Origin: Bellilinea sp040754815
Lineage (GTDB): Bacteria; Chloroflexota; Anaerolineae; Anaerolineales; Anaerolineaceae
Length of the DNA: 64,000 bases
Assembly: GCA_040754815.1 (NCBI GenBank)
Contig: JBFMBX010000001.1
Span: 704,039-768,038, forward strand
Direction: 5' to 3'
Positions within the stretch are counted from its first letter, which is position 1; every line of letters starts with the position of its first letter. The notes under the pieces are model-generated. The model did no database searches. It worked only from the letters and a program-made list of their open reading frames with translations, and had not been told where the DNA came from. Of the stretch, positions 17,315-25,675 are shown piece by piece. Both the position numbers and the translations under genes were made by a program.

Positions 17315-18958
17315 ATGACCCCAGCACCCAAAAAACCTTCTTCCCCTTCATCTTCCAGCGGTAAAAAGCGCCCTGCAAAAAGCCGCAGCGAGGCAAAATC
17401 AACCGAACACGAGCGTCTTGATCCGCTGAGCATCCCCTCGCCAGCCGCTCTGAATAACAGCGACGCCGGTTTGCCATTGAACGACGACATCGAGGAGGTG
17501 CTGCCGCTTATTCCGGCCGATGAGTGGGTAGAAGCCGAAGTGCCTTTGGAAGATCCGCTGGAAATTCTAGAAGATCCGGCCTTAGCCATCGAACTGTCGG
17601 AAGACCCGGTACGCCTGTACCTGAAAGAAATCGGCCAGATCAATTTACTGGATGCCGACAGTGAATTTCGTCTGGCAGCGCGAATTGAAGCCAAAGAATA
17701 CCTTGAAACGCTCCAGCGGCATCTGGATGGCAAAATTCAAACCGCCGACCCCAATTTACAGTTATATCTTGCCATTGTCGAAGATCTTTACACCTCATGG
17801 GAACGGTTCAAACAGGATGTCAACCGCCTGAGCAATGAGGAAGTTCCCGATCTGAGTCTGATTCTGCTGGAAGCGCAGGCGCTGCGCCAGTCATGGCAGT
17901 CCGATAGTCCTTCCTACATGCGCTCGTTTCTCGATAACGGCCTGTGGGGAAAAGACACCCTGTGGGATGGACTGGTGCGCAACGCCTTTACCCTTTACCT
18001 TTGCCTCTACCTCTTGCCTTCTGAGGTAGCCCAAGACCTTTTTGCCATTCTGCAAAAAGGGGAAGATTTACCGGGCATTGATTTCTTCGAAGCACGCTTA
18101 ACCAGGTACAACCTTGATCAGGAAATCAAGCAAATTCACGCTCTGGCAGAAGAGGCCAATCAGACTCTCATCCGCGCCAATCTGCGGTTGGTGGTCAGCA
18201 TCGCCAAGCGTTACCTTGGGCGGGGCATCACCTTCCTTGACCTGATTCAAGAAGGTAATTTGGGTTTGCTGCGGGCGGTCAACAAGTTCGATCCAACGCG
18301 CGGTTTCAAGTTCAGTACCTATGCCACGTGGTGGATTCGCCAGTCCATCAGCCGCTATATTGCCGAACAGGCCCGCACCATTCGCATCCCCGTGCATCTC
18401 TTTGAGGCAATCACCCGCTTGCTGCGCGTACAACGCACGCTGATTCAGAAGCTGGGGCGCGAGCCAACCAATGAAGAACTGGCTTTGGAAGGCGGTTTCC
18501 TCAGCGAAGAAGACGTCCGACTGATCAAAAAAGCACAGGCGGCAAATCTGCCGCTCGACCCCGAAGTGCAACGCCGCTGGAACTGGGCAGCAGCCAAAGT
18601 GCAGCGCATTTTACAATCCGCCGAAGAGCCGGTATCGCTGGAACGGCCGGTCGGTGATGAAGACAGCAGCCAGTTAGGTGATTTTATTGAGGATGACGAT
18701 GCTCTCGAACCGATGGATGCCGCTGCCCGCGAGATGCTGCGCGAACAGGTGCAAAATGCGCTGGGGGCGCTTTCGGAACGTGAGCGGCAGGTGCTGGAAC
18801 TCCGCTTTGGCTTGATTGACGGCAAAGACCACACTCTGGAAGAGGTCAGCCGCTATTTCAATGTCACCCGCGAACGAATTCGCCAGATCGAAGCCAAAGC
18901 CCTGCGCAAACTGCGTCACCCCACCCGCAGCCGCCACCTGCGTGAATATCTCTCCTGA
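17315..18958 (+). CDS. rpoD: Primary RNA polymerase sigma factor
   Basis: The 547-residue protein is a group 1 sigma-70. After an acidic, low-complexity N-terminus it has region 1.2 (DPVRLYLKEIGQINLL), a non-conserved insert of about 140 residues, region 2 (ANLRLVVSIAKRYLGRG to FSTYATWWIRQSISRYI), region 3, and region 4 ending with the helix-turn-helix TRERIRQIEAKALRKLR. It directs RNA polymerase to housekeeping promoters such as the TTGTCA/TACAAT seen at 11829. A GTG 33 bp upstream is in frame but would lie upstream of the extended -10 box, so the ATG is preferred. Confidence 0.95.
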   Translation: MTPAPKKPSSPSSSSGKKRPAKSRSEAKSTEHERLDPLSIPSPAALNNSDAGLPLNDDIEEVLPLIPADEWVEAEVPLEDPLEILEDPALAIELSEDPVRLYLKEIGQINLLDADSEFRLAARIEAKEYLETLQRHLDGKIQTADPNLQLYLAIVEDLYTSWERFKQDVNRLSNEEVPDLSLILLEAQALRQSWQSDSPSYMRSFLDNGLWGKDTLWDGLVRNAFTLYLCLYLLPSEVAQDLFAILQKGEDLPGIDFFEARLTRYNLDQEIKQIHALAEEANQTLIRANLRLVVSIAKRYLGRGITFLDLIQEGNLGLLRAVNKFDPTRGFKFSTYATWWIRQSISRYIAEQARTIRIPVHLFEAITRLLRVQRTLIQKLGREPTNEELALEGGFLSEEDVRLIKKAQAANLPLDPEVQRRWNWAAAKVQRILQSAEEPVSLERPVGDEDSSQLGDFIEDDDALEPMDAAAREMLREQVQNALGALSERERQVLELRFGLIDGKDHTLEEVSRYFNVTRERIRQIEAKALRKLRHPTRSRHLREYLS

Positions 18959-18977
18959 CCCTTTCTGTCGAGGATCA

Positions 18978-21212
18978 ATGCCCGCCCAGCGCGTCCTCAT
19001 CGTTCAGCAGCAAGCACAAGCCGCCCAATCGCTGACCCGTTTCTTTCGCGGACGCGGCGATCAGGTTTGGGAGGCGTGGGAACTGGCTCAGGCAGAGGCA
19101 CTTTTCAAGCAAATCAAGGCCGATCTCATCCTCCTCGATCTGCACTTCCCCGGCGATGGCTGGCTGGAATTTCTGCGCAACGCCCAGACAGTCAATCCCA
19201 AAGTCAAAGTCATTCTAACCAATCAATACCCCGACCTCCAGCGCGAAATGCTGGCAAAATCGCATGGGTTTCACATCTTCCTGCGCCAGCCGTTTCAGGC
19301 ACGCTGGATCGAGCAGGCGATTCGCCGTCTGCAATCCATTGATGCACCCACCCAGCCGCGTCAGCAAACTTCCGCACCTGCCATCCCGGCTGGCCAGCCG
19401 CCGGCCGTCAAAGTGCCTGTCCGCCTTAAAATCACCCTGCCTTATCTGATTCTGGCTTTGTTATTTGCGCTGGCATCGGCTTACATTGTCACGCAGGTGG
19501 TGATCGAATCGGTGCAGGACCGTTTTTTCAATCAACTGGTCGCCTCAGGCCGCCAGACCACCGACTGGATGGTGCGTGAGGAAGACCGCCTGCTGGCCAC
19601 CCTGCGGTTGATTGCCAACACGCAAGGCGTTGCCGAAGCCGTACAGGTTGGTGATGCCGAGCAATTGCGCCTGCTTACTTTGCCGCTGGCAGTCAACAAT
19701 AACGAAGAAGCCATTGAAATTCTGGATACGCAGGGCGTGACCGTATTTTCGGCACGCCGCCCGGCGGGTGCGCCACGCGGTGAATATACCTTCACCCGCG
19801 CCGATCCCTTCTTCAGTCAGCAGGAATTTGTGCAGCGGGTATTGCGTCGCGAACAGGACGAGCGCGGTGATAAATTTGCCGCTTTTGTGCAGGCGCCGTG
19901 GGGCAATTATTTCTACATCAGCGGCCCAATCCTGAATGCGCAGGGACAATTGAGCGGCGTGGTGCTGGTCGGTAAATCGGCCGATTCGCTGGTGCGGGAA
20001 ATGAAACTGGACACCCTCAGCGATACCACCCTTTACACGCTTACCGGCAACCCCGTTTCTTCGACCTTCCCCGATTTTCAACCAACCCTCGATGCTGCGC
20101 TGGCCGTGGAAGTGATCAACGCCCAGGATCAGGCCAGTAAATCGCGCCCCCTGAATATCAACGGCGTCAATTACACCGAACTGCTCGGCCCGTGGGAAGC
20201 CCGCAGCGGCGAAGATCTCGGCCTGCTGGGGGTGGCACTTCCTCAGGCTTTTCTAGTGCGCACCAGTCAGATCACCCGTTTGCAGGTCTTTCTGCTGATC
20301 ACCATTTCCATTTTGCTGGTCATTCTGGTGGGCATTTATCTGGCCAATCTGATCACCCGTCCGCTTCTGCGGCTGGTGCGTGCTACTTCTCAGGTGGCGC
20401 AGGGTAATCTGGGCGTGAAAGTCAGCGTGGATGGCAACGACGAGCTTTCCGTTCTGGCACATGCCTTCAATACGATGATTGCCGGTCTGCAGGAAGGTTT
20501 CATCTACCGCGATTTACTGGGACGCACCGTTTCACCGGAGGTGCGCGAACAACTGCGCCAGACCTTCGGCTCGGGCAATGTCCGGCTGGAAGGTCAACAG
20601 GCGGTTGCCACCGTGCTGATCAGCGATATTCGCGGCTTCACCACACTGAGCGAACAGGCCGATCCGGCGCGCGTAATGAACTGGCTGAACGAATATTTCG
20701 ACCGCATCGTGCCGATCATCGTCAAACACGGTGGGGTGGTCAATAAATTCGATGGCGACGCCATGCTGGCGTTCTTTGGAATTCTGCCGCGCATGCTCAG
20801 CCCAAAAAAGAGCGCGCTGGCTGCCTGTCAGGCGGCTGTGGAAATGGTGGCCGCCATTGACGAACTGAACCGCATCCGCGAAGAGCGCGGCGATCCGCCG
20901 CTGATTACCGGCATCGGCATCAACACCGGCGTGGTCATTGCCGGCGGGCTGGGCGCAAAAGACCGCCTGCACTACACCATCATTGGCGATACGGTCAACA
21001 CCGCTCAGCGGCTGGAATCGCTCACCCGTGAGTTAATCAATGGAACGGGTGCGGTCATCGGTCATGCCACCTACACCGCACTCGAGGAAAACCAGCGCCA
21101 GTTCAGCCTTGAACCGCTGGGTTTGCACTCCGTGAAGGGTAAACTGGAAAGGGTGATGGTTTACCGGCTTTCCGCGGCCCGTGAAATTCCCCAACTGGAA
21201 GTAACACTCTAG
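18978..21212 (+). CDS. Membrane adenylate/guanylate cyclase with N-terminal degenerate receiver
   Basis: The 744-residue protein has a receiver-like domain (about 1-120), a membrane helix near 155-175, an extracytoplasmic sensor domain of about 270 residues, a second helix (FLLITISILLVILVGIYLA), a HAMP linker and a class III cyclase domain. The cyclase keeps the metal aspartates (LISDIRGF and KFDGDAMLAF) and the IIGDTVNTAQRLE segment, so it should make a cyclic nucleotide, probably cAMP. The receiver keeps Asp54 but has QQ where the acidic pair should be and Gln where the Lys should be, so it is unlikely to be phosphorylated normally. The ATG follows GAGG and lies 19 bp after rpoD. Confidence 0.85.
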   Translation: MPAQRVLIVQQQAQAAQSLTRFFRGRGDQVWEAWELAQAEALFKQIKADLILLDLHFPGDGWLEFLRNAQTVNPKVKVILTNQYPDLQREMLAKSHGFHIFLRQPFQARWIEQAIRRLQSIDAPTQPRQQTSAPAIPAGQPPAVKVPVRLKITLPYLILALLFALASAYIVTQVVIESVQDRFFNQLVASGRQTTDWMVREEDRLLATLRLIANTQGVAEAVQVGDAEQLRLLTLPLAVNNNEEAIEILDTQGVTVFSARRPAGAPRGEYTFTRADPFFSQQEFVQRVLRREQDERGDKFAAFVQAPWGNYFYISGPILNAQGQLSGVVLVGKSADSLVREMKLDTLSDTTLYTLTGNPVSSTFPDFQPTLDAALAVEVINAQDQASKSRPLNINGVNYTELLGPWEARSGEDLGLLGVALPQAFLVRTSQITRLQVFLLITISILLVILVGIYLANLITRPLLRLVRATSQVAQGNLGVKVSVDGNDELSVLAHAFNTMIAGLQEGFIYRDLLGRTVSPEVREQLRQTFGSGNVRLEGQQAVATVLISDIRGFTTLSEQADPARVMNWLNEYFDRIVPIIVKHGGVVNKFDGDAMLAFFGILPRMLSPKKSALAACQAAVEMVAAIDELNRIREERGDPPLITGIGINTGVVIAGGLGAKDRLHYTIIGDTVNTAQRLESLTRELINGTGAVIGHATYTALEENQRQFSLEPLGLHSVKGKLERVMVYRLSAAREIPQLEVTL

Positions 21213-21221
21213 GAAAACCCA

Positions 21222-21455
21222 ATGCTCACCCAAACTTCTCCTTCCCGCCTCACGCTGCAACTGGTACTGACCCTGATTCTGACTGCCGTAATGATTACCA
21301 CTGCACTGGTGTGGCTGTCTTCACCATCGTTGGCAGTCTCGGCATCCGATCTACCGGCCATCCAATCGCCCTTGCAGGCCAATTACGGCGCAGATTCTGC
21401 TCCGTTTCGCCTTGCGCCGCTTAACCTGCAAGGCTTTGAAGTAAATCTACCCTGA
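21222..21455 (+). CDS. Small hypothetical protein with N-terminal hydrophobic segment
   Basis: I do not recognise this 77-residue protein. It has one hydrophobic segment (LQLVLTLILTAVMITTALVWL), followed by a Ser/Pro/Ala-rich tail that looks extracytoplasmic, so it is a secreted or membrane-anchored peptide. It begins 9 bp after the cyclase stop behind AGGAAAA, and is probably co-transcribed with it. Its position and coding-like composition support a real gene, but no function can be assigned. Confidence 0.55.
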   Translation: MLTQTSPSRLTLQLVLTLILTAVMITTALVWLSSPSLAVSASDLPAIQSPLQANYGADSAPFRLAPLNLQGFEVNLP

Positions 21456-21494
21456 AATCCGTGTTCTGTTAATCTCCTTCCAACAAATTTTTGT

Positions 21495-21500
21495 TACAAT
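21495..21500 (+). promoter_or_regulatory. Candidate -10 box of the plsY-degV gene
   Basis: TACAAT lies 71 bp before the ATG, without a convincing -35 hexamer. The leader of about 65 nt contains a small hairpin (CTCGC / GCGAG with a 6-nt loop) just before the strong AAGGAGGTG ribosome site. Confidence 0.35.
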
Positions 21501-21570
21501 GATTTAAGAAATTTGAGCAGCCGCACTGTTGCAGGCTTCTCGCCGGCCAGCGAGAGGAAGGAGGTGAACA

Positions 21571-23055
21571 ATGACGCAGTGTGTGCTTGCCCTGCTGTTC
21601 AGTTACCTGTTGGGTTCGGTTTCCTCGGCGGTATTGATTACCCGCCTGTGGAAGAAAACCGATATCCGTACTCTGGGGGATGGCAACGCCGGCACGGCGA
21701 ATGTAGCCCGTTCGGTGGGCATTTTACCGGCAGCACTGGTTGCCCTGCTGGATATTGCGAAAGGCAGCATTCCCGTCGTTCTGGCAGATGTGTTCCTATT
21801 AAGTGAAGGCTGCGCCGTCTTTTGCGTGGTTGCCGCCGTCATTGGGCATAATTACCCGGTGTATTTCCGCTTTAAAGGCGGGCGCGGTCTGGCCACTTCA
21901 ATCGGCGGCCTGCTGGCATTGAGCCCCGCTTCAACCCTCATTGCCCTGCCGGTTTACGGTCTGGTTTATTTTGCCACGCTGGGGAGCGGTATTCTGGCAA
22001 CGCTGGTTGCTTTTCCGCTGCTCATTTACCTGAATTATGCTCATGGAAAAGATGGATGGATCATCTGGTCACCGTTGATTCTGGCGTTGACCACTGCAAT
22101 TTGCGCCATTCCCCACCTGCTGCCACGCTGGTTGAAATTGACCGACAAGCGTGAAATTCTGGTGGAATTATTCCCGGCTTATTCACCCCGCCCGCTGCGT
22201 CCGGCATCGCCAGCCGTATTCACCGACAGCATTGCCTCACTGCCGGCCGAACTGGCCCAACGGGAAGGCATTCACATTGTGCCGATGAGCCTCATTTTGA
22301 ACGGAAAAGCGCTCCCCGATGATGAAACAATTGACCGGCGTGCCTATTATCAAACCTTACGGACGACCACTTCCCATCCGACTACTGCTGCACCTTCACC
22401 GGGGGAGTTCGTCCAGCGGCTGCAAGCCGTAGATGGCAAACTCAGCGCAGCAGTAATCGTTACCCCGCCGGCCGATCTGACCCAATGTTACAACTCGGCA
22501 CGGCTGGCGGCTGAACAATTGACCGGACAATTGAATATTGAGGTGATTGACTGCGGGGTCGCCGGGCCGGCTCAGGGTTTAATGGCCATGCTGGCCGCCC
22601 GTCTTGCCCGGCAGGGGGCTTCGCTTGAAGAGATCAAAACAGCGCTCACCGAAGCGCGCCACCATATTGGCATGATCGGCGTACTGGACACCCTCTCTTT
22701 TATTGAGCACAGCGGGCGGGTGAACGCCATTCGTCCGCTGATCAATGCTGCACTGCGGGTCTATCCCATCCTCACCCTGCGGGAGGGGGAGATTCATCTG
22801 GAAGGGATGGAGCGCACCCGCCGCAAAGCCATTGACCGTATGCTGGCGTGGCTGGTTAAAAATCTTCAGAAGGAAGGCAGTATTCTCATTTGCTTTCACG
22901 CCGATGACGCGGCTTGCGCTGAACAGATCGCGCAAGCCCTGCGGGAGAACCTGCACCCCGCCGAACTTTACATCACCGAAATGACGCCGGTTATCGGCGC
23001 ACATGCCGGGCCGGGTCTGGTGGGCGTGGCGTGGTGGCAAGCCTCTGCCCAATAA
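21571..23055 (+). CDS. Fusion of glycerol-3-phosphate acyltransferase PlsY with a DegV/FakB fatty-acid-binding domain
   Basis: The 494-residue protein joins two complete enzymes. Residues 1-200 are PlsY, a membrane protein with about five helices that passes an acyl group from acyl-phosphate to glycerol-3-phosphate. Its three motifs are present: GSVSSAV, GDGNAGTANVARSVG and HNYPVYFRFKGGRGLAT (an Arg replaces the usual Lys). Residues 215-494 are a DegV-family domain: FTDSIASLPAE, IVPMSLILNG, a TTAAPSPGEF acyl-carboxylate-binding loop, the VIDCG strand and the GRVNAIRPLINAAL segment. DegV proteins (FakB) hold the fatty acid while FakA phosphorylates it, so the fusion would hand acyl-phosphate straight to PlsY. 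The start follows GGAAGGAGGTG. Confidence 0.9.
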   Translation: MTQCVLALLFSYLLGSVSSAVLITRLWKKTDIRTLGDGNAGTANVARSVGILPAALVALLDIAKGSIPVVLADVFLLSEGCAVFCVVAAVIGHNYPVYFRFKGGRGLATSIGGLLALSPASTLIALPVYGLVYFATLGSGILATLVAFPLLIYLNYAHGKDGWIIWSPLILALTTAICAIPHLLPRWLKLTDKREILVELFPAYSPRPLRPASPAVFTDSIASLPAELAQREGIHIVPMSLILNGKALPDDETIDRRAYYQTLRTTTSHPTTAAPSPGEFVQRLQAVDGKLSAAVIVTPPADLTQCYNSARLAAEQLTGQLNIEVIDCGVAGPAQGLMAMLAARLARQGASLEEIKTALTEARHHIGMIGVLDTLSFIEHSGRVNAIRPLINAALRVYPILTLREGEIHLEGMERTRRKAIDRMLAWLVKNLQKEGSILICFHADDAACAEQIAQALRENLHPAELYITEMTPVIGAHAGPGLVGVAWWQASAQ

Positions 23056-23073
23056 GGTATTTTCCCCACCATT

Positions 23074-24108
23074 TCAGGCAAAGCCTTTCATTTTCAGAAA
23101 AACCCTCACCACTTCCGGGTCGAAGTGCCTGCCCGCCTCGCGCTGGACATGTTCCAGCGTACGTTCTTCACTCCATGGTTCGGGGCGGTAAGGTCGGCTG
23201 GAGCGCAGCGCATCATACACATCAATCACCGCAAACAGGCGCGCTTCCAGCGGAATTTGCTCCCCCTTCAACCCGCGCGGGTAGCCGCTGCCATCCCATT
23301 TTTCGTGATGGCAGTAAGGGATGGGGATGGCCGGCCGCAGGTAATCAATCTGGCGCAACAATTGCTCGGCATAGACCGGGTGGCGGCGCATGATTTCCCA
23401 TTCGGTTTCATTGAGAGGACCCGGTTTGAGCAAAATAGTGTCACTGATAGCCATTTTGCCGATATCATGCAGCAATGCGCCGTGCCGCAGATTGAGTATC
23501 TCTTCGATGTGGTAGCCGATTTCCAGCGCCAGTTGTACGGTAAGTTCGGCTACCCGCTGCGTGTGTCCATGGGTTTCGTAATCGCGCAGTTCTAATGCCC
23601 GCCCCCATCCTTCCAGTGTATCCGTAAAGGATTGTTCCAGCATCAGGTTGACCGAAACCAGCTCATTTTGGATTTGCCGCCACTGCGAAACATCGCGCAA
23701 CAACACCTGTGTCATCACCTTTCCGGCATTCGGGTAAGGGGCGAGGGTTACAAATACCGCCAGCGGTTCACCGCCGCAGGTTTTCATTTCGATTTCCAGC
23801 GGACCCACGCGGCTGTGGCTGTACTTCATCAATTCCCACAAAGAGAGATAATCTTCGCGGCATACTGCTTCAATGAAATTCGTCAGTGGGCTGCCGTTTA
23901 ATTGATGGGCAGAGCAGCCCAGCATGTTTTCCAGCGCGGGATTGGTGTGCTGAATCAGCCCATCTTCATCCAGCACACAATAGCCATCCATCAAAATCTC
24001 CAGCAGATTTTCAGCCGATGGATGAACACCAGACCGCTGGCCTGCTTTACGCCGCCAGAAAGCCAGCGCTGTGGAACGAATCTGAGCCGAGCGCAAGGAA
24101 TTAATCAT
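23074..24108 (-). CDS. PAS and HD-GYP domain protein, probable cyclic-di-GMP phosphodiesterase
   Basis: The 344-residue protein has a PAS domain (about 38-150) and a C-terminal HD-GYP domain (about 165-340). The metal and signature motifs are all present: GALLHDIGKMAI, the downstream HP, HHEKWDGSGYP and the DVYDAL segment. Such enzymes break down cyclic-di-GMP, which favours swimming over surface attachment. It is the last gene of the cheA operon, and its ATG overlaps the cheW stop by 4 bp. The PilZ protein at 60477 is a likely reader of the same signal. Confidence 0.9.
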   Translation of the reverse strand: MINSLRSAQIRSTALAFWRRKAGQRSGVHPSAENLLEILMDGYCVLDEDGLIQHTNPALENMLGCSAHQLNGSPLTNFIEAVCREDYLSLWELMKYSHSRVGPLEIEMKTCGGEPLAVFVTLAPYPNAGKVMTQVLLRDVSQWRQIQNELVSVNLMLEQSFTDTLEGWGRALELRDYETHGHTQRVAELTVQLALEIGYHIEEILNLRHGALLHDIGKMAISDTILLKPGPLNETEWEIMRRHPVYAEQLLRQIDYLRPAIPIPYCHHEKWDGSGYPRGLKGEQIPLEARLFAVIDVYDALRSSRPYRPEPWSEERTLEHVQREAGRHFDPEVVRVFLKMKGFA

Positions 24109-24554
24109 GCCATTGCCACAAGCGCTTCCCGCTCTTCCATGGAAAGAACTTTGCCCAAATCCAGCAGAATCACCAGCTCATTTTCCAGTTTGGCAATGTT
24201 CTTGATGAAAGCGGAATTGATGGTCACCGACATCTGCGGCGGGGGTTCGATTTTATCCTCAGGCACGCGGATGACCTGCGTCACGGCATCCACAATGATG
24301 CCCACCTTGCTGCCATCCATGTTCGCAATCACGATGCGCGTATCACGGGTGGGGGGCTGGGCAGGCAAACCAAAGCGGGTGCGTAAATCCACCACCGGCA
24401 CAATCGTTCCACGCAGGTTGGTAATCCCCTCGATGAATGCCGGCGCATGGGGCAAACGGGTAATCTCCTGCATCTTGATAATTCCCTCTACTGAGGCAAT
24501 ATCCACACCATATTTTTCGTTTTCCAGTTCAAATACAACCAGTTGATGTTCCAT
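24105..24554 (-). CDS. cheW: Chemotaxis coupling protein CheW
   Basis: This 149-residue single-domain CheW has the usual double beta-barrel signatures: YGVDIASVEGII, ITNLRGTIVPVVDLR and DAVTQVIRVPEDKIE. It links chemoreceptors such as the one at 61407 to the CheA kinase in the signalling array. It lies after the two cheX genes, 36 bp from the nearer one, and overlaps the HD-GYP start. Confidence 0.95.
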   Translation of the reverse strand: MEHQLVVFELENEKYGVDIASVEGIIKMQEITRLPHAPAFIEGITNLRGTIVPVVDLRTRFGLPAQPPTRDTRIVIANMDGSKVGIIVDAVTQVIRVPEDKIEPPPQMSVTINSAFIKNIAKLENELVILLDLGKVLSMEEREALVAMA

Positions 24555-24590
24555 TTTTTTAAATTCTCCTTTCGTTGTAAATTTAAGATA

Positions 24591-25109
24591 TTATCCTGTC
24601 ACTGACCCGGCGGCGGGGATGGGAATTTGAGGGGTTTTCAGGCCGCGTTTTCCTTCCCGCAAGGCCAGGTGAATTTCTACCGAACCTCCATCAGTAATCA
24701 GCGGCACCACCAGCCGCGGGTAATCCAGCGTCGAAATAGATGCGCCTTTGCCCAGAATCAAGGAAGGGGTGGAAATGTTCGATTCGTAGCCGTTCTCGGA
24801 AAGTTTCATGCTTGCCCGACCGGTAATGACATTGCCGATTTCAGCAATCCCGGACTGCGCCAAGCCATCCAGTTCGGAAAGGTTTTCACCCATCATGATC
24901 GAAGCAAACCGTACTGCCGTTTTTCGATTCATGCTGTAGAAGACCGTCCCTTCCACCGCCCCGACCAGCGAAAGGATGACCGTCACATCATCGGTTACGT
25001 ACATTCCCTGTTCAAGACGCAGCTCCCCGCGGTGAATATCCATACCGGTTTCTGCGCGCAGCACTTCATAAGCCGCTTCCACAAATGGGTTGAGAAACTT
25101 GACGTTCAT
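24591..25109 (-). CDS. cheX: CheX-like CheY-P phosphatase, copy 1
   Basis: The 172-residue protein is a CheX-type phosphatase. The catalytic helix carries the Glu and Asn pair in GIAEIGNVITGRA. CheX removes phosphate from CheY-P and so ends the motor signal. It begins MNVKFLNPFVEAA, almost the same as its upstream neighbour, so the two arose by tandem duplication. The ATG at 25109 follows AAAGGATGCCC; a longer in-frame extension overlaps the upstream paralog and is unlikely. Confidence 0.88.
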   Translation of the reverse strand: MNVKFLNPFVEAAYEVLRAETGMDIHRGELRLEQGMYVTDDVTVILSLVGAVEGTVFYSMNRKTAVRFASIMMGENLSELDGLAQSGIAEIGNVITGRASMKLSENGYESNISTPSLILGKGASISTLDYPRLVVPLITDGGSVEIHLALREGKRGLKTPQIPIPAAGSVTG

Positions 25110-25125
25110 TGGGCATCCTTTCTGC

Positions 25126-25641
25126 TCAACTGCCTTTAGCAGCCGGTGTGAGCGCAACGAATTCTTCCACCTTACCGTTGCGGTTTTCCCGCAGGGCAAG
25201 GTGCACGGTCAGTTCACCCAAATTGGTCTGCAGCGGCACCACAATGCGAGGGAAATCGAGGGTAGAAATCTGCACTCCCCTGCCGCTGATCAGGGTTGGC
25301 GGTGAAATGTTCGAGGCATAACCGGCCTGTGAAAACTTGATGGTCGCCCGCCCGGAAATGACGTTTCCCAGCTCTGCCACCCCGCTCTGCGCCAGCGAGT
25401 CAAAGGTAGTAAATTCCTGACCCAAAATCTGCGACACAAAACGGATGCCGGTTTCTGTGTTCATGCCGTACATGACCACGCCGTAAACCTGCCCGACCAG
25501 ATGAATCAACACGGTGACATCATCGGTTGTCAACGCGGATTGGTGCAGGGAAAGACTGCCGCGCTGGACATTGACGCCAATTTCGGCTTTCAAAACTTCT
25601 ACGGCTGCCTCTACAAAGGGGTTCAAAAATTTAACATCCAT
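25126..25641 (-). CDS. cheX: CheX-like CheY-P phosphatase, copy 2
   Basis: The 171-residue protein is the tandem paralog of the gene at 24591. It begins MDVKFLNPFVEAA and keeps the catalytic Glu/Asn pair in GVAELGNVISGRA. The sequences differ enough in the central strands to suggest old duplication and separate roles, for example different CheY-type targets (CheY at 28460 and the receiver at 44269). The ATG follows AGGAGG at 10 bp. Confidence 0.88.
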   Translation of the reverse strand: MDVKFLNPFVEAAVEVLKAEIGVNVQRGSLSLHQSALTTDDVTVLIHLVGQVYGVVMYGMNTETGIRFVSQILGQEFTTFDSLAQSGVAELGNVISGRATIKFSQAGYASNISPPTLISGRGVQISTLDFPRIVVPLQTNLGELTVHLALRENRNGKVEEFVALTPAAKGS

Positions 25642-25675
25642 ACATTAATGCCTCCTCACTCACCGCACGGCCGAT

